Under the pieces are notes generated by a model. The model saw only the letters and a program-made list of their open reading frames with translations, searched no databases and was not told the origin of the DNA. This document shows positions 45,248-57,956 of a stretch of 64,000 nucleotides of DNA, in pieces. The position numbers were made by a program, and so were the translations under genes. The number at the start of each line of letters is the position of its first letter. Within the stretch, counting starts at the first letter, position 1. Source of the DNA: Dictyophora rubrovolvata (Eukaryota > Basidiomycota > Agaricomycetes > Phallales > Phallaceae); NCBI GenBank assembly GCA_029959195.1, contig CP114118.1, forward strand, positions 310,001 to 374,000, read 5' to 3'.

Positions 45248-46535
45248 ATGTCTCTTCGTATCGCTATCATTGGAGGTATGTCTTGCACCGTCTCTATCCT
45301 TTCCTCATCTGACACGTCTTCAGGTGGGCCTGGTGGTACCACTCTTGCCCGTCTACTCCAGATCAACAACGTGCCTTGTACCATCTTTGACCTCGACAAC
45401 TCTGCACTAGCTCGTTCTCAAGGTGGAAGTCTCGATCTTCACACCGACTCTGGTCAAAAAGCTCTTAAAGAAGCAGGCCTATTCGACGAGTTCACAAAGT
45501 ATGCTCGCGCGGAAGGTTCAGCTTTGCGAATTTTAAATCCAGCCGGAAAGATTCTCTTAGATGCCAAAGGGGAAGGGCCGCGTGCAGACATGCGACCCGA
45601 AATTGATAGACGCGAACTTCGAGACTTGCTCATCAAGTCGTTGGAACCAGACACTATTCAATGGGAGAAGAAACTTGTCAACGTCGAGATCAAGGCCAAT
45701 AACAAATTTGATCTTCACTTCGCAGATGGGACGATTGAAAAGGATTACGATGTGGTTGTCGGCGCAGATGGTGCATGGAGTAAAGTGCGCAACGTTCTTA
45801 CCGATGGCAAACCGTTCTATTCCGGTATATATGGTATTGAAACTCGTATTGAAGATGTGAACAATCGATTCCCCGAGACTGGGGAATTAATTGGAGATGG
45901 ATCGTGTTTCTACCTTGATGAAGGAAGGGGTCTATTGGCGCAACGTAACGGAGATGGATCAGCCCGGATATACGCGATGCTTCGTGCTCCCGAAGACTGG
46001 ATAGACAATTCAGGGATTGACTGGTCAGATCGCAATGCTGCAGTGGAGATGTACCTTAAACAACACTTTGACAATTGGGACGAAAGGGGTAAATTTTGGA
46101 TGAGAAATGGTGACGATATTCTTCAACGCCCGTTGTATATGTTGCCTATAGGTCTCAAATGGCCTTCTAAACCAGGGTCAGTTGATTTCCGTCCATGTCA
46201 TAGTGCGTATCAACCGATTAATGTTGAATTAAATTGTTTTCAGTATAACTCTACTTGGAGATGCCGCTCACTTGATGACTCCATTCGCTGGGGTGGGCGT
46301 CAATCTTGCCATGACAGACGCTCTTGATCTTTCCAAAGCAATAATATCAGCTGCTCGAGGCGAGATTTCTCTGTCAGCCGCAACTGAACAATACGAAACA
46401 ATTATGTTCGAACGATCCGCGGAAAATGCTCAGAAAACGATGAACAATCTGAATCTTATGTTCGGCAAGGATTCAGCCGAGAAGATTGCCAATATGTTTG
46501 GAGACATTATGTCGGGAGGCAGGAATCCTAGTTGA
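45248..46535 (+). CDS. FAD-dependent monooxygenase (aromatic hydroxylase / TetX-like)
   Basis: Three exons (45248-45275, 45324-46176, 46244-46535) give 390 residues. Motifs are complete: MSLRIAIIGGGPGGTTLARL (GxGxxG FAD motif), DVVVGADGAWSKVR (DG motif) and LLGDAAHLMTPFAGVGVNLA (GD motif), with RRELRDLL in the conserved Arg region. The layout matches class A flavoprotein monooxygenases that hydroxylate aromatic or polyketide substrates with NAD(P)H, including TetX-like proteins. No signal peptide; likely cytosolic. The first intron is in frame, so an unspliced frame also stays open. The substrate is unknown. Confidence 0.9.
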
Positions 46536-47035
46536 GGTTTAGTCAAGGGTTTTCTTTGGATATGATAGATGCGTCTAAACACCTTTTTCGTTGACCGATA
46601 ATCAACTTACTTCTCCACCAAAAATTCTTCTTTTTCTTTCGTCCCAATTCAACCGCCCACTTGAAATATATGCACTTTATCACCTGCCACTACTCTCATT
46701 ACCTTCGTCTCACTCCACTATGTTTTATCGTCATATTGTAATTATCCCCATTTAATGTCTAATAACAAAGAAATCGATCTTGTCCTTTAACCTGCAGGAA
46801 TACTTCGCAGTTGAGTAATGGGTTCAGTCGCACTGGCAGCACAGCATTGAATAATGATCATATGTATAATCGCGGGATATATACAATCCGAGTGCAAATG
46901 TATTCATAATCAATTATATACACATAGAGGAAAGTGAATTGACATTTTAAGAGTGCTTGATCTTGATCTCTATTGCGATCTACTTGACAGATGTCTTTGG
47001 CCAGACAGACTTGAACGCTTTTGTTGTCCAATTAG
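46536..47035. other. Convergent intergenic region
   Basis: Between the FAD monooxygenase 3' end and the 3' end of the decayed DUF6535 copy. 46980-47035 matches the 3' flank of the intact DUF6535 gene (for example GATGTCTTTGGCCA), so the duplication extends beyond the stop codon. Confidence 0.55.
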
Positions 47036-47622
47036 CTATGGAGTGAAGGCCTCCTCGCTGTGGATATATGCTTTAGCAGAGGGACTGAAATGAAGAACTT
47101 GCGAAAATACCTCGTCAGTATCAGGCACCTGGGCACGCTCTTCAGTATCGTGATCCTTGTCTGCCGCCGGTGCAGATTGTTCGGTAGCGGACTCGAGTTG
47201 GGGGTGGGACACACCTATGATTTGTCTAAATTCACGCGCAGACGCCTCCAAGGAATAAAGAATGTCTTTGCGACCGCGAAACCAGAGTATCAATTCGATA
47301 TTAAGGCCTCTGGCTTTGTCAGATCGTGCTTGCTCAGTCATGGCGGCATAGAGCTCAATCAACTTCTCCTAGTCAAGCTTCGATTTTACAACAAGAAGAA
47401 ACTTTTTCGCATCCAACCTTTGAAACATAAGCGCCTTCCATAGTTGCACAAGCACGGACGGCTTGTAGAGAACGTTGAACAAAGGCACCTTTGGGTTCAC
47501 AGACTTGAGGATATCCATTAGGTTCGGATACATGTATTTTCTGGAAAAACGGAGACTGCGACAACTCCCTAAGTTTCGAAAACAATTTGTGAAGTGGGAT
47601 ACGGCGTCGGGATCGTGAGAGA

Positions 47623-47890
47623 TGTAAGGGAATCGACTCCTACAAGAGCCTCGGCCCTCCCCTTATTAGTTAATCATTCTTATCCAATTCCCCTTACTTA
47701 ACTTTCCATTCCTTTCTTCGTCTTTCTTTTCTTTATTACTTAATCATTGGGTCTCAAAAGATATATAAAGCGAGTGTTTTTGTATCTAGTTCCAGCAGTT
47801 TTCAATTAACGAGACTTTCATACACTCTGTTTATTGAACGTCTTTGTCTATTATGAAAGCTTGTGTAGTCTACATCACGAAGACTTCACA
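47623..47890 (+). mobile_element. Solo LTR inserted in the decayed DUF6535 copy
   Basis: The 268-bp insert begins TGTAAGGGAATC and ends GACTTCACA. It is flanked by a perfect 5-bp target duplication AGAGA (47618-47622 and 47891-47895); the intact gene has a single AGAGA at the matching site near 53260. TG...CA ends, 5-bp duplication and an internal TATATAAAG identify an LTR without internal region. A relative lies inverted at 30270-30484. Confidence 0.9.
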
Positions 47891-50385
47891 AGAGAGGAGG
47901 GTGCATAGACGATCGCAGTTCTGTGGCATGAGTAACAGTGTGAATATGGGAGTTGTGTGCCATGAGAGATATGAATTGAGATTGTCTCGCGAACACCATT
48001 GATATATGGGAGAGAGGTCGTCGCATTCCGTAAAAGTAAACTGGTTAGCCACGTCGATGTCCATTGAGTTCCAAATCTCGTTCAGACACTGTACTACCTT
48101 CACTCTGCCACCGCCATCCCCAATAGACTCACTCCAGAATGCATCCACGCAGAAAATATCGATGAAGAAGGCAAGGTACTGTTCAGACGAAGGTTGGGGT
48201 TCAGAGGAATCAAGCCAATCAGAAAAGTTGTCAAACAGACTCGACAAGGACTCCCGCCTCTGTTCTTTGTCGGCAATTAGGGGTTGATCAGAGGTGAGGT
48301 CACGATAGATGGTAACAAGGAGGAGATAACGTGTTTCGAAGGTCTTGTCCAGGGAATAGTCCGGGTTGGTGCCACCAAAGAAATAACGGTAAAGGTACCT
48401 AAATTTCCACCATCCCAGTTCTCTATTATCCAAGGATACGACACCCGTGTTACGTATGGATCCGCGAGTGGGATCAGACTTCCATTCAAATAGATCACGG
48501 TGTCCAGGGGTGAGTATATGCGCAGCGATTGTAGCATCTACTGACACCTCTTTGAAGAAAATGTCCCAATGGTCAGTGGAAGCTTGAGATCGTCGTTGAT
48601 GGCATGCTTCATAATTTGGTTATAATTGCAATCTAATACATTCTTGGCAATTCGAGAATAGCTTCAATATTCTGCTTCTTCCAGTCGACTTTCTCTCACA
48701 TCGAGAATAGACCGGAGTAGATGCCAGTGCCCGTATATGTCTGGGTGATCCAGACACAAACCAAAATGCAGAAAAAATGAATACGCACAACGCAAACCTA
48801 GACACAAACCATAACGCCAATCCACAACGTTTGTTTCACTGACCTCCAAAGTCCGCAAGAGATTGTTGCATATAACGAGTCCGAATCTCTCACCGATATT
48901 TGGGTGCACAGCTACACACCGTGCAATAATCCGATGAACACTCCTATTTGGAGAAGTCACATAAAGCCAACGGAGCGCTTGGATATCGAGGAAAGCTGCA
49001 TTTTTGATAGCTTTCTTGATATTTTCTTCTCTCCACTTTGTGAATTTGGGAAACTCCTCGATAAATAGGGTGACCCGGAGTGTACCAAAACACGATGCAT
49101 GACACCAGCTAACTTGAAGATAGGGAAGAATGCGTGTGCTGAAGGAGACGCTGAATAGTCTGACAAACTTGGGAATTTATTCTTCTCCAAACAGCCTGAA
49201 ACCCCTTTGCTGAAGCCCTGCTAACCCAACGGAGAATGGTTTGTATGGAAAAGACAAGAACACCAACGTAAATCGTCAATGAAGTCGTATACAGACATTC
49301 AGGATACCGAATGGGCAATATCACAGAAATAAAGTATAGATATGTGATACCCGTAATTATGATGATCGTCCAGGCGACCCGAATGTCCAATGGAAATAAT
49401 AGTATGATGATGCCTGTGAGGAACATGTCGACAGCAAGATGTAGCAGAATAGGGAGAAGGTCGATGATAGCACCAACGTTCCACAATTCAAACCCGTTAA
49501 ACCGCAGCTGTCTGGCTCTCACTTTTTCATGGGCTGTTCCAGTGATAGAAAACAGATAATAATAGAGCCATTGTTTGGCGAGGACAGCAAATAGCGCAGT
49601 GGATAAAGTGATCGCCAGGCTGGTAAACCACAGACCGTTCACTAAAAACGCAGTTGTCGATGGTGTGAACGGAGAAGTAGGGGTTAGTGGTGAGCTGGGA
49701 ATGTTATTTAACGGTGTTCCGCTAGATTGTGCTCGTAGTAATTGGGTTATTTCATACAATAAGGATGCGGAAACTTGGGTATTATCTTGTTGTAGGCTTT
49801 GTGAAGCCTGTGAGACGAATGTTGTTATAACGCCAGAAAAGAGGCCGGCCTAGTGAGTAATAAGGTTAAAATAATATATCATGCAAAGCATATATTCTGC
49901 CTACAAAAACCAGGAGAACGTCTGCTGTCTCTTTCCACCCATCTACTCTCTCACGATCAAATGATTCAGCTTCATCAAGGTAAGTCAACCAAATCCGAGC
50001 GTTGTCGGCCTCCTCTCCAAATTGATCCCGTGAATATTTCTGTTCGTAATCATATCTATTATTCGCTAATCTACATTACATCTAACGTCCAAAGTAAACG
50101 GAACAACAATACTCACACCCAGTTTCAGATTGTGAACCTTTGGTCAGTCCGAAGAACCTCTTGCGCCTCGCCGTGTTTTGTTGCGTATGAGTAGAATTAG
50201 ATGTTGCTGGGTTGGGCGCGGCCTCTAGAAAGTATGTGAGTGATGAATTTTATACCACAAAACAAGGAACCCGCCAAGAAAATCTCGGAAGAGGGCCACT
50301 AAATTTTCTATCGTTTCATCAGACTGTTTGCCCTTCATGGCGACAGGTTGCTTGCTTTCCTCGCTCAAGGATGTCACTGCGGTGT

Positions 50386-50470
50386 TTATGGATGAAGACT
50401 CGGAATTTATGGATGGAGGCTTGATATTTATGGATGGAGGCTCGAAGTGTATGGATGGAGACTCGGAATT
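50386..50470. repeat. Minisatellite in the 5' exon of the DUF6535 copy
   Basis: About four degenerate 24-27 bp units built on TTTATGGATGGAGGCTCG, encoding on the minus strand repeats like PPSIN and SSSIN. The intact gene has only one such unit (SPSINAAA), so the array expanded in this copy. Confidence 0.75.
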
Positions 50471-50527
50471 TTCAGCAACTGGCGCAGCTCCATGGTCGCC
50501 AGAAGAATCGTTATATCCTACCGTTTC

Positions 50528-50810
50528 CAGTCGAGGAAGATGAATTCGTAGATTCGTTTGCGGGCAGTTGGCTAGGGATTGATTGTTGTTAGGAGTCATT
50601 GAATTGGAACAGTGTAAACACGCAGTACGCACGTATGTAGTGTTGTAACCCTCGTGATTGCCTAATACGAAGAATATCCTTTTAGTTGACGGTAGAAAAA
50701 GTCGAATAGGCCTGCTTAAGTCGTGAGACCGACGCTTCCAAGTAAACCGAGACTGGGAGCTGTGGCTGGGAAGTCGAAGGCTCCTTTTCTTCAGCCGCAT
50801 CATCTTTCGC
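50528..50810 (-). pseudogene. Possible remnant of a calcineurin-like metallophosphoesterase
   Basis: On the minus strand the frame contains KRIFFVLGNHEGYNTTYVRT, in which VLGNHE matches the metal-binding GNHE box of calcineurin-like phosphoesterases. The other motifs (DxH, GDxxD, GHxH) are absent. The frame runs directly into the DUF6535 copy, so two unrelated sequences are joined here. The call rests on one short motif. Confidence 0.35.
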
Positions 50811-51212
50811 TTCTATACTTGTCCATTTGATGCCTGGTTCTTGTTTGCAGACACAAATTCCGATGCGGGTGGGTAAGACTGTGAACGGTTTGTTTGTCGG
50901 GGACGCTATCGTGTTGAAGAGGGTCGAGTCCGAAAGAGCATCTCGAGTCATATCGGGTGTACGAAAGTCGACTGAGAACTAGGTGAGATGGACTAGCGTG
51001 GGTGAAGTTGATATTTGGGTGGAGATGAGGGACATACCAATCTTAAATTCATAAATGAAGACATGTCTTTCTGTCGAACACGTTTGACGATTAGATCGAC
51101 GACGACCTGCTGCAGGTGTTGAGAACGGAAGAAGAGGTGGAGAGATGGTGTTTGTATAGAGATCTGAGGAGAGCCGAGTTGAAGTGGCTAAATAGAGCAT
51201 GAGACATTCCAC
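50682..51212 (-). CDS. Hypothetical two-exon frame, unrecognised
   Basis: From ATG 51212 the frame reads MECLMLYLATSTRLSSDLYT to YEFKIG. A GTATGT donor and a CCTAG acceptor can join it to FSVDFRTPDMTRDALSDSTL and on to a stop at 50682 (about 150 residues). The second part is rich in Glu and Ser and ends YSTFSTVN. It overlaps the phosphoesterase-like remnant in another frame and could belong to the same decayed gene. No family is recognised. Confidence 0.3.
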
Positions 51213-52194
51213 GTTGATTCGAGGTTTTTAACAGATCAATGTCCGAAAGAATAGACTACGCATTGCTCGTTGGTACAGACATTGACGTACATTGCTCCAA
51301 AAAATTCGCTGGGTGAAGTTTATTATGAAATGACCGCAGTAAATTATGTAACGAAGCACAAAACATACTCATACTGATGGATTTCCTTTCCGAAGTCTAA
51401 TTGTCTAAATCATATAGTCTCGTTAGCCTTTACAGATTATCCAGAAAGAAGCATACGGAGTGTCGTGACTTGGTCGGTGCACGCAAGCCAAGATGCCGTA
51501 GCGAAGCTGAGTGTGAAAGCTCGGCTGACATGCTGCCGAGACGAGCTCATTCTACCAGCCGGACTGCGATTATACATATATGCACACTGGGAAAATTCGC
51601 TACACCATCTGTATCCGTAAATCTGGCCTCTTTCGAGATAAAAATCCTCGTCGTAAACGTTGCTCTGCACAGAGTCTTGTACAATGTGAAGATGTTCGGA
51701 GACGAGCACGCCTGTCTTCATCGTAAGTGAACATTCAATATTTATGGCTTGAGCTTACTAACAAGACTGAGCTTGATTTTTAGATTATACTAAAAGATAT
51801 TTAATCCAAGAAAAAAACGACCACCTGGGGTTCGTCGCGACGGACAGGACAATATTTCTGTGATGCGACTACTACTTGTAGCGCACAAGCGAATTTCACC
51901 CGCTGATCTGTTTGTTGTATTGCATGTGATATTAATTTGCTAACATCTACCGGCCTGTTTCTTCTATCTTCGGACTCGGGAGGTGGCTAGTGCAACTCTC
52001 CAAGCTTGCCAAACCAATCTTTTTCATACGGAGTCCACATCCGATCATAGCGTTAGTAGTACATAAATATTTAGGTGAAGACCTGTCAATGCGCCTAGTC
52101 TGCTTACTTCCCGCCTCACTATGGTTTGCTATCTTCCTATATACTGCAGTCTCCGATGAATTTTGGGATAATGGGATAGGAAAACGAAAACAAT
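51213..52194. other. Intergenic, no gene recognised
   Basis: Short frames without motifs between the hypothetical frame and the ORF at 52195. No repeats recognised. Confidence 0.45.
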
Positions 52195-52554
52195 TCAGGG
52201 GATGAAAACGAGAACCATGGGCGAGCACCACCTCGGAACATTCTCAACGCGTCGATATAAACTCTTTTCAATCCGTGTAAGATGCGTAACAACGTCGATA
52301 TTTTCCGGTGTAGATGGGAGAAATAGATGAGGAAAATGTGAACGCAAGGGAGCTACTACTGGACCTCGTTTTACATTAAATGATACCGTCTCTCCGTCAT
52401 TGTCATTGTTTAGGCCTTTCTTGTAAGCAATTGGCTTTGGGATACAATAATACTTGTTACAGATTGCATGATAATTCATGACATATACAATTGGCGTAGG
52501 ATTATATTCAAATACTTTTAATACACAGAGTGAGGAGGGAGGCAGTTCAGTCAC
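52195..52554 (-). CDS. 119-residue ORF, unrecognised
   Basis: An open frame from 52554 to 52195 with ordinary composition (for example NKYYCIPKPIAYKKGLNNDN and LFLPSTPENIDVVTHLTRIE). The lack of low-complexity sequence makes it look more like real coding than a shadow, but no homolog, signal peptide or partner exon is recognised. It may be a fragment of a longer lost gene. Confidence 0.3.
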   Translation of the reverse strand: MTELPPSSLCVLKVFEYNPTPIVYVMNYHAICNKYYCIPKPIAYKKGLNNDNDGETVSFNVKRGPVVAPLRSHFPHLFLPSTPENIDVVTHLTRIEKSLYRRVENVPRWCSPMVLVFIP

Positions 52555-52660
52555 GTTGAAAATTTAAAGTGGTACATACATATGTCCAACTCCTGGCTAT
52601 TGATCTACTTGATGGATGTCTTTGGCCAAACAGACCCGAACGCTTTTTTTGTCCAATCAG

Positions 52661-55600
52661 CTATGGAGTGAAACCCTTTACGCTGTGGATATATGCCTTA
52701 GCAGAGGGACTGAGATGAAAGACTTGTGAAAATACCTCGTTCGCGTCAGGCACATGGGCACGCTCTTCAGTATCATGATCCTTGTCCGCCGCGTGCTCGG
52801 GTGCAGATTGTTGAGTGGTGAATTCGAGTTGTGGGTGGGATACACCTATGATTTGTCCAAACTCACGCGCGGATGCGTCAAGGGCGTCTTGAAAAGCGTG
52901 CGTGTTTTTGTCAAACCCCAATTCCTGGGTAATATAGTCCAAGTCTTCCCAGTTGTTAGATCGTGCTTCAGTCATGGCGGCATAAAGATCATCCAGCCTC
53001 TCCCGGCCAAGCCTCTTTGATTTTACAACAACAAAAAACTTTTTCACATCTAACCTTTGAAGCACAAGCAATTTCCATACTTGCACGAGCACGGACGAGT
53101 TGTATAGAACGTTGAACAAAGGCACCTTCGGGTCCTTCACAGACTTGAGAATATCCATTAGGTTCTGATACATGTATTTTCTTGCAGAAGGAAAATGGGA
53201 ACAATTCCCTGAGTTTCGAAAACAATTTGAGAGGTGGGATACAGCGTCGGGATCGCGAGAGAGGAGGGTGTATAGACTATCGCGGTTCCGTGGCATGAGC
53301 AACAGTGTGAATATAGGGGCTGTGTGCCATGAGAGAATTGAACGGAGATCTCGCGAACACCATTGATATATGAGAGAGAGGTCGTGACATTCCGTAAAAT
53401 GGAAGCGTTCAGCCACATCGGTGTCCATTGAGTCCCAAATCCCTTGCAGACACAGTACTGCCATTGATCTGCCTCTGTCCGGCACAGACTCGTTCCAGAA
53501 TGCATCTGCGCAGCAAACATCGATGAAGAAGGTAAAGTACTGCTCGGAAGTGACACGGGGTTTGGAATCAAGCCAAATATTGAAGTTGATAAACAGATTC
53601 CACAAGGACTCCCGCCTCTGTTCTTTGTCGGCAATAAGCGGTTGATCGGAGATAAGGTTACGATAGATGGTGATAAAGAGGAGATAACGTGTTTCAAAGG
53701 TCTTGTCCAGGGAATAGTCCGGGTTGGTGCCACCAAAGAAATAACGGTAAAGGTACCTAAATTTCCACCATCCCAGTTCTTCACTCTCCGAGGATACAAT
53801 ACCCGCGTTACGTATGGATCCGCGAGTGGGATCAGACTTCCATTCAAATAGATCACGTTGTCGAGGGGTGAGTAGTATATGCGCAGCGATTGTAACATCA
53901 ACTGACGCCCTTTTGAAGAAAATGACCCACATGGCCAGTGGGAGTTTGAGATTGTTGTTGATGGCTTTCTGAATAATTTGGGCATAATTGTAAGTGTAAT
54001 GTGTTACATTTTTGGCAATACGAGAATAGCTTCGATACTCCGCTTCTTCCAGTTGACTTTCTTCCAAATCGGGAATAGATCGGAGTAGATACCAGTGGTT
54101 GCGCTCAGTAACAGTCAGGAGATCCAGACACAAGCCATAACGCAAATCCATGACATTTGTTTCACTGACCTCCAAAGTCCGCAAGAGATTGCCGCAAAAA
54201 CCGTATCCGAATCTCTGACCGATACTTGGATGCACAGCTACACAACGTGCAATAATTCGATGAACACTCCTATTTGGAGAAGTCGCATAAAGCCAATCCA
54301 GCGCCTCGAAATCGAGGGAAGCCACATTCTCGACAGCTTTCTTTAGATTCTCTTCTCTCCACTTTGTGAATTTGGGAAACTCCTCGGTAAATAGGGTGAC
54401 CCGGAGCATACCAAAACCTCGACGCATGACGCCAGCTAACTTGGAGATAGAGATGAATCCATGATGAAAGATGCTGTAGGTGTGCCGAACTTGGAGACGC
54501 CGAATAGTCTGACGAACTTGGGAGTTTATTTTTCTCCCAACTACATGGGAAATGCTTCTCAAAGATGCGCTAATCCAGCTGACAATTGTCTTCAGGAAAA
54601 AGACGAGAACACCAACATAAATCGTCAAAGAAGTCGTATACGGACATTCGGGATACCGAATGGGCAATATCACAGAAATAAAGTATAGGAAATATGTGAT
54701 ACCCGTAATTGTGACAATCGTCCAGGCGGCCTGAATGTCCAACGGAAATAATAGTATGATGATGCCTGTGAGGAACATGCCGACAGCAAGATGTAGCAGG
54801 ATAGGGAGGAGGTCGATGATAGCACCAACGTTCCACAATTCAAACCCGTTAAACCGCAGCTGTCTGGCCCTCACTTTTTCATGGGCTGTTCCAGTGATAG
54901 AAGACAGATAATAATAGAGCCATTGTTTGGCAAGGACAGCAAATAGCGCAGTGGATAAAGTGATAGCCAAACTGGTAAACCATAGACCGTTTACTAAAAA
55001 CGCATTCGTCGATGGTGTGAACGAGGAGATAGGAGTTAGTGTTGAGCTGGGAATGTTATTGACCGGCGTTCCGCTAGATTGTGCTCGTAGTAATTGGGCT
55101 ATTTCGAATAATAAAGACGCAGAGACTTGAGTATTATCTCGCTGAAGGCTTTGCGAAGCCTGTGAGACGAATGTCGTTATAACCCCAGAAAAGAGACCGG
55201 CCTGACGAATAGTAAGCTTCAAAAGCATGAATACAAAAAGATTTTGCCTACGAAAACTAGGAGAACATCTGCGGTCTCTTTCCACCCATCTACTCTCTCA
55301 CGATCAAACGATTCAGCTTCATCAAGGTAAGTCAACCAAACACGCGCGTTGTCGGCGGCCTCCTCTCCAAACCGATCCCGTGGATATTTCTGTTCATAGT
55401 CATATCTATTATTTGCTAATATCGTTCATTTTTAGTACTCAAAATAAACAGAACAACAGTACTCACACCCAGTTTCGGGTTGTGAACCTTTGCTCAGTCC
55501 GAAAAACCTTTTGCGCCCCGCCGTGTTTCGTTGCGTATGAGTAGAATTAGATGTTGCTGGGTTGGGCGCGGCCTCTGGAAAATATATGAGTGATCGATTT

Positions 55601-55908
55601 TTATATCACAAAACAAGGAACCCACCAAGAAAATCTCGGAAGAGGGCCACTAAATTTTCTATCGTTTCATCAGACTGTTTGCCCTTCGCGGCCGCCTGAG
55701 GTTGCTCGCTTTCCTCGTTCAGGGGGGTCGCTGCAGCGTTTATGGATGGAGATTTGGAATTCTCAGCAACTGGTACAGCTCCTCGGTCACAAGAAGAATC
55801 GTTATTATCCTGTGAAGATCCTTCCACGACCCTTCCAGAACTTTCGCCATCTTCATTTGGAGCCTCAAAGTGCACTGTTTTCTTGTTCAAACCAGCTGTT
55901 TCGGACAT
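52661..55908 (-). CDS. DUF6535-type multi-span membrane protein, intact copy
   Basis: Four exons (55908-55626, 55574-55469, 55405-55252, 55201-52661) join in frame at GT-AG sites to give 1027 residues. Exon 1 is hydrophilic and disordered (MSETAGLNKKTVHFEAPNED). Exons 3-4 give the family core: YDYEQKYPRDRFGEEAADNA, WLTYLDEAESFDRERVDGW, then LLVFAGLFSGVITTFVSQAS, and spans at GLWFTSLAITLSTALFAVLA, AIIDLLPILLHLAVGMFLTG, IIILLFPLDI, and YFLYFISVILPI. The C-terminal about 550 residues are soluble-looking, with many Trp and Cys (for example LYRYFFGGTNPDYSLDKTFE), ending AKAYIHSVKGFTP. DUF6535 proteins are expanded in Agaricomycetes and have no known function. Two further copies lie in the window. 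Confidence 0.85.
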
Positions 55909-57956
55909 GGTAAGTGTCGATTGCGATATGATGTTAAGAGGATAAGGTCACTGATAATGCCACAGAAATGAGCCGAGGGGAATGAAAGCCTGGGGCGTGG
56001 TGCATGAACATGCCGGCATCACCCAAAAACGTATGTAACCTGTCGCTTCGTTACATGTCAACTGCGTGTGACACTGTGCAGATTCGACCCGTTGAATAAT
56101 AAAAAAATTAGAAACCAATAATATTTCAGTAACTCTATTATTAATGGACCGTCAACTTCGCGTTCCTGTGTTGATGTGACAAATTAAGTTACCTCAAAAT
56201 AGAATCGTATACTGGTTCAACGAAGCGTAGTTGAGCATTGTGGTTTTTCAATAGTCTATAATAAGCAACAGTCAGTACCATTACTGAGCGTTGCTCTGAT
56301 ACCTTAGAGTTATGAATCCCAACTCGAGTTTCGAGGAATGCCCAGTGAATGACGGGCGGCGGGCGCGAATCTTTTGGCACAGAAATGGAGAGCAGACGAC
56401 ACCGCTTCCACGTCTCTTCTCTTCTCTTCTCATCTTCGATTTTGGCACTGTCATCTGGGCCATGCCCGTCATTTCATTTTTACCTGAATTTGGCTGTCAG
56501 CGAGTTTGAGCATTTGTGGTTACCGGTACCCACGGTAAATGCGAGCCAATCCGAATTATCAACTCGTCCGCGTCATCCCTGAAACCTGTGGAAACTTGAC
56601 GTCCCACCAGCCAAAATTTCGAGAGCACGTTAAACTGGAACAAAAAAAAAACTGCTAGTATATTTTCCGCGTCCAAGTTCATAACAGTATAATACACAAT
56701 ATGCTGCAGTTGAGGTAAATCATCAACCTAAGAAACCGGTAAATCCATACAATCATAGAGGAATACTAAGCTCGACCTACCACGAGAGATTTAAATGCAA
56801 ACACAGCGAGGTTGAGCATAATTAGCGTAAATTCATGCAGAACGTGAGAAGAGTGCTGTTATCACAACTGCTGCATTTGCTAGCGCTTTGACTCGTTTGT
56901 TGATTTTGGCATCCATTTAGAGTATTTCACGCTTACACGAATTTGGACACGTCACTAGTTCAAGGTCGACAGGGAAAAGACGGTCTGGAAACAATTAATT
57001 CAGCATTGAAGTTCGACCTAGAGTGAAAGAACGCGAACCTTAAGTAAATATTAATGAATTTCTCATAAAACAACTTCGTTGTCTTGTCATTGTGATTTTC
57101 GTCGAGAACCATGCAGAAGTATCATGGCGCCAGCATACCTGAAAATGTTTAATTCAGCCCAAATCATGTTGCGCAGACCCTGATACGATAATGAAGCTGA
57201 AAAGTTCAAATAGATCGCCTAAAAAAAACGGATGATGTCCCAGATTAGACTTTCCAAGTTATCTAGCGATTTGGCGCACCTTATCATCCCGTATTGCCAG
57301 CTCTAGCTCAATTTCACTGAGAGATTGTCTCCAAAATAACATTGCGTCATTCACCGATATTGAAGTTCTTTTGTACGAGACATTGAAAACTCAGAGCTGC
57401 ATGCGGGTCAATGTGATCGCCGGCGGCCGTGCTGCAGCCTTACATAATCCGAATGTGTCACGACACCACTTCTGCTCCCAGTTCATTTGCGTAGGAAAAA
57501 ACTCAAAAAAGTGACGACGATGATTCAATTTCTTATCAACTTCACCAAAAAATATATAACACGACCGTAACACGTATAAATACCCAGCAATACACCGTTC
57601 AATCTCTCTTTCCAGTCGCTTTTGACAACCGTTTATAGGGACATGAAGCTTGACAAGCTTGAAGAGCCGGGACTCCTTCCTGCATAGATGGTAATAAGCT
57701 TAGCAGACTGAAGAACGCACTCCTAGCAGACTCAAATATCTCGATCTCGGCGTTCTTTCCCTCAACACAACGCTGTGCATGTGGCTCATATGCCAACAAC
57801 TTGAAGTTTCCACCAACACGGCTGCGAACACATCTTCGTCACAAATGCCCAACCAAGCTCTGTAATCTCTACACAATCGGTAGTCGTCTCGAGACCCGCT
57901 GCTGTTGAGTTACAGTCACAGTGTATATAGTTACATACGTGCACCGTGCCTATTTC
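55909..57956. other. Gene-poor region
   Basis: Promoter side of the intact DUF6535 gene, then about 2 kb of AT-rich sequence with only short frames lacking motifs. No repeat was recognised. Confidence 0.45.

Larger units (their letters stand above)
47036..50527 (-). pseudogene. Decayed copy of the DUF6535 family gene
   Basis: This aligns with the intact gene at 52661-55908 from its 5' region to the shared last residues. Recognisable pieces are KGKQSDETIENLVALFRDF at 50300, the membrane region (GLWFTSLAITLSTALFAVLA, then AKQWLYYYL) at 49650-49550, SPNRSVHRIIARCVAVHP at 48930, LYRYFFGGTNPDYSLDKTFE at 48400, and REFRQIIGVSHPQLES at 47210. The frame is broken in at least four places, and a solo LTR (47623-47890) sits in the coding region. 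The first exon lacks the start seen in the intact gene: upstream of about 50527 the sequence is unrelated. It is a host gene remnant, moderately diverged from the intact copy. Confidence 0.85.

Noticed and set aside
52661-55285. Starting the intact DUF6535 protein at 55285 as one exon
   Set aside because: That start lies in an intron; splicing to three upstream exons restores the family's conserved N-terminal region.
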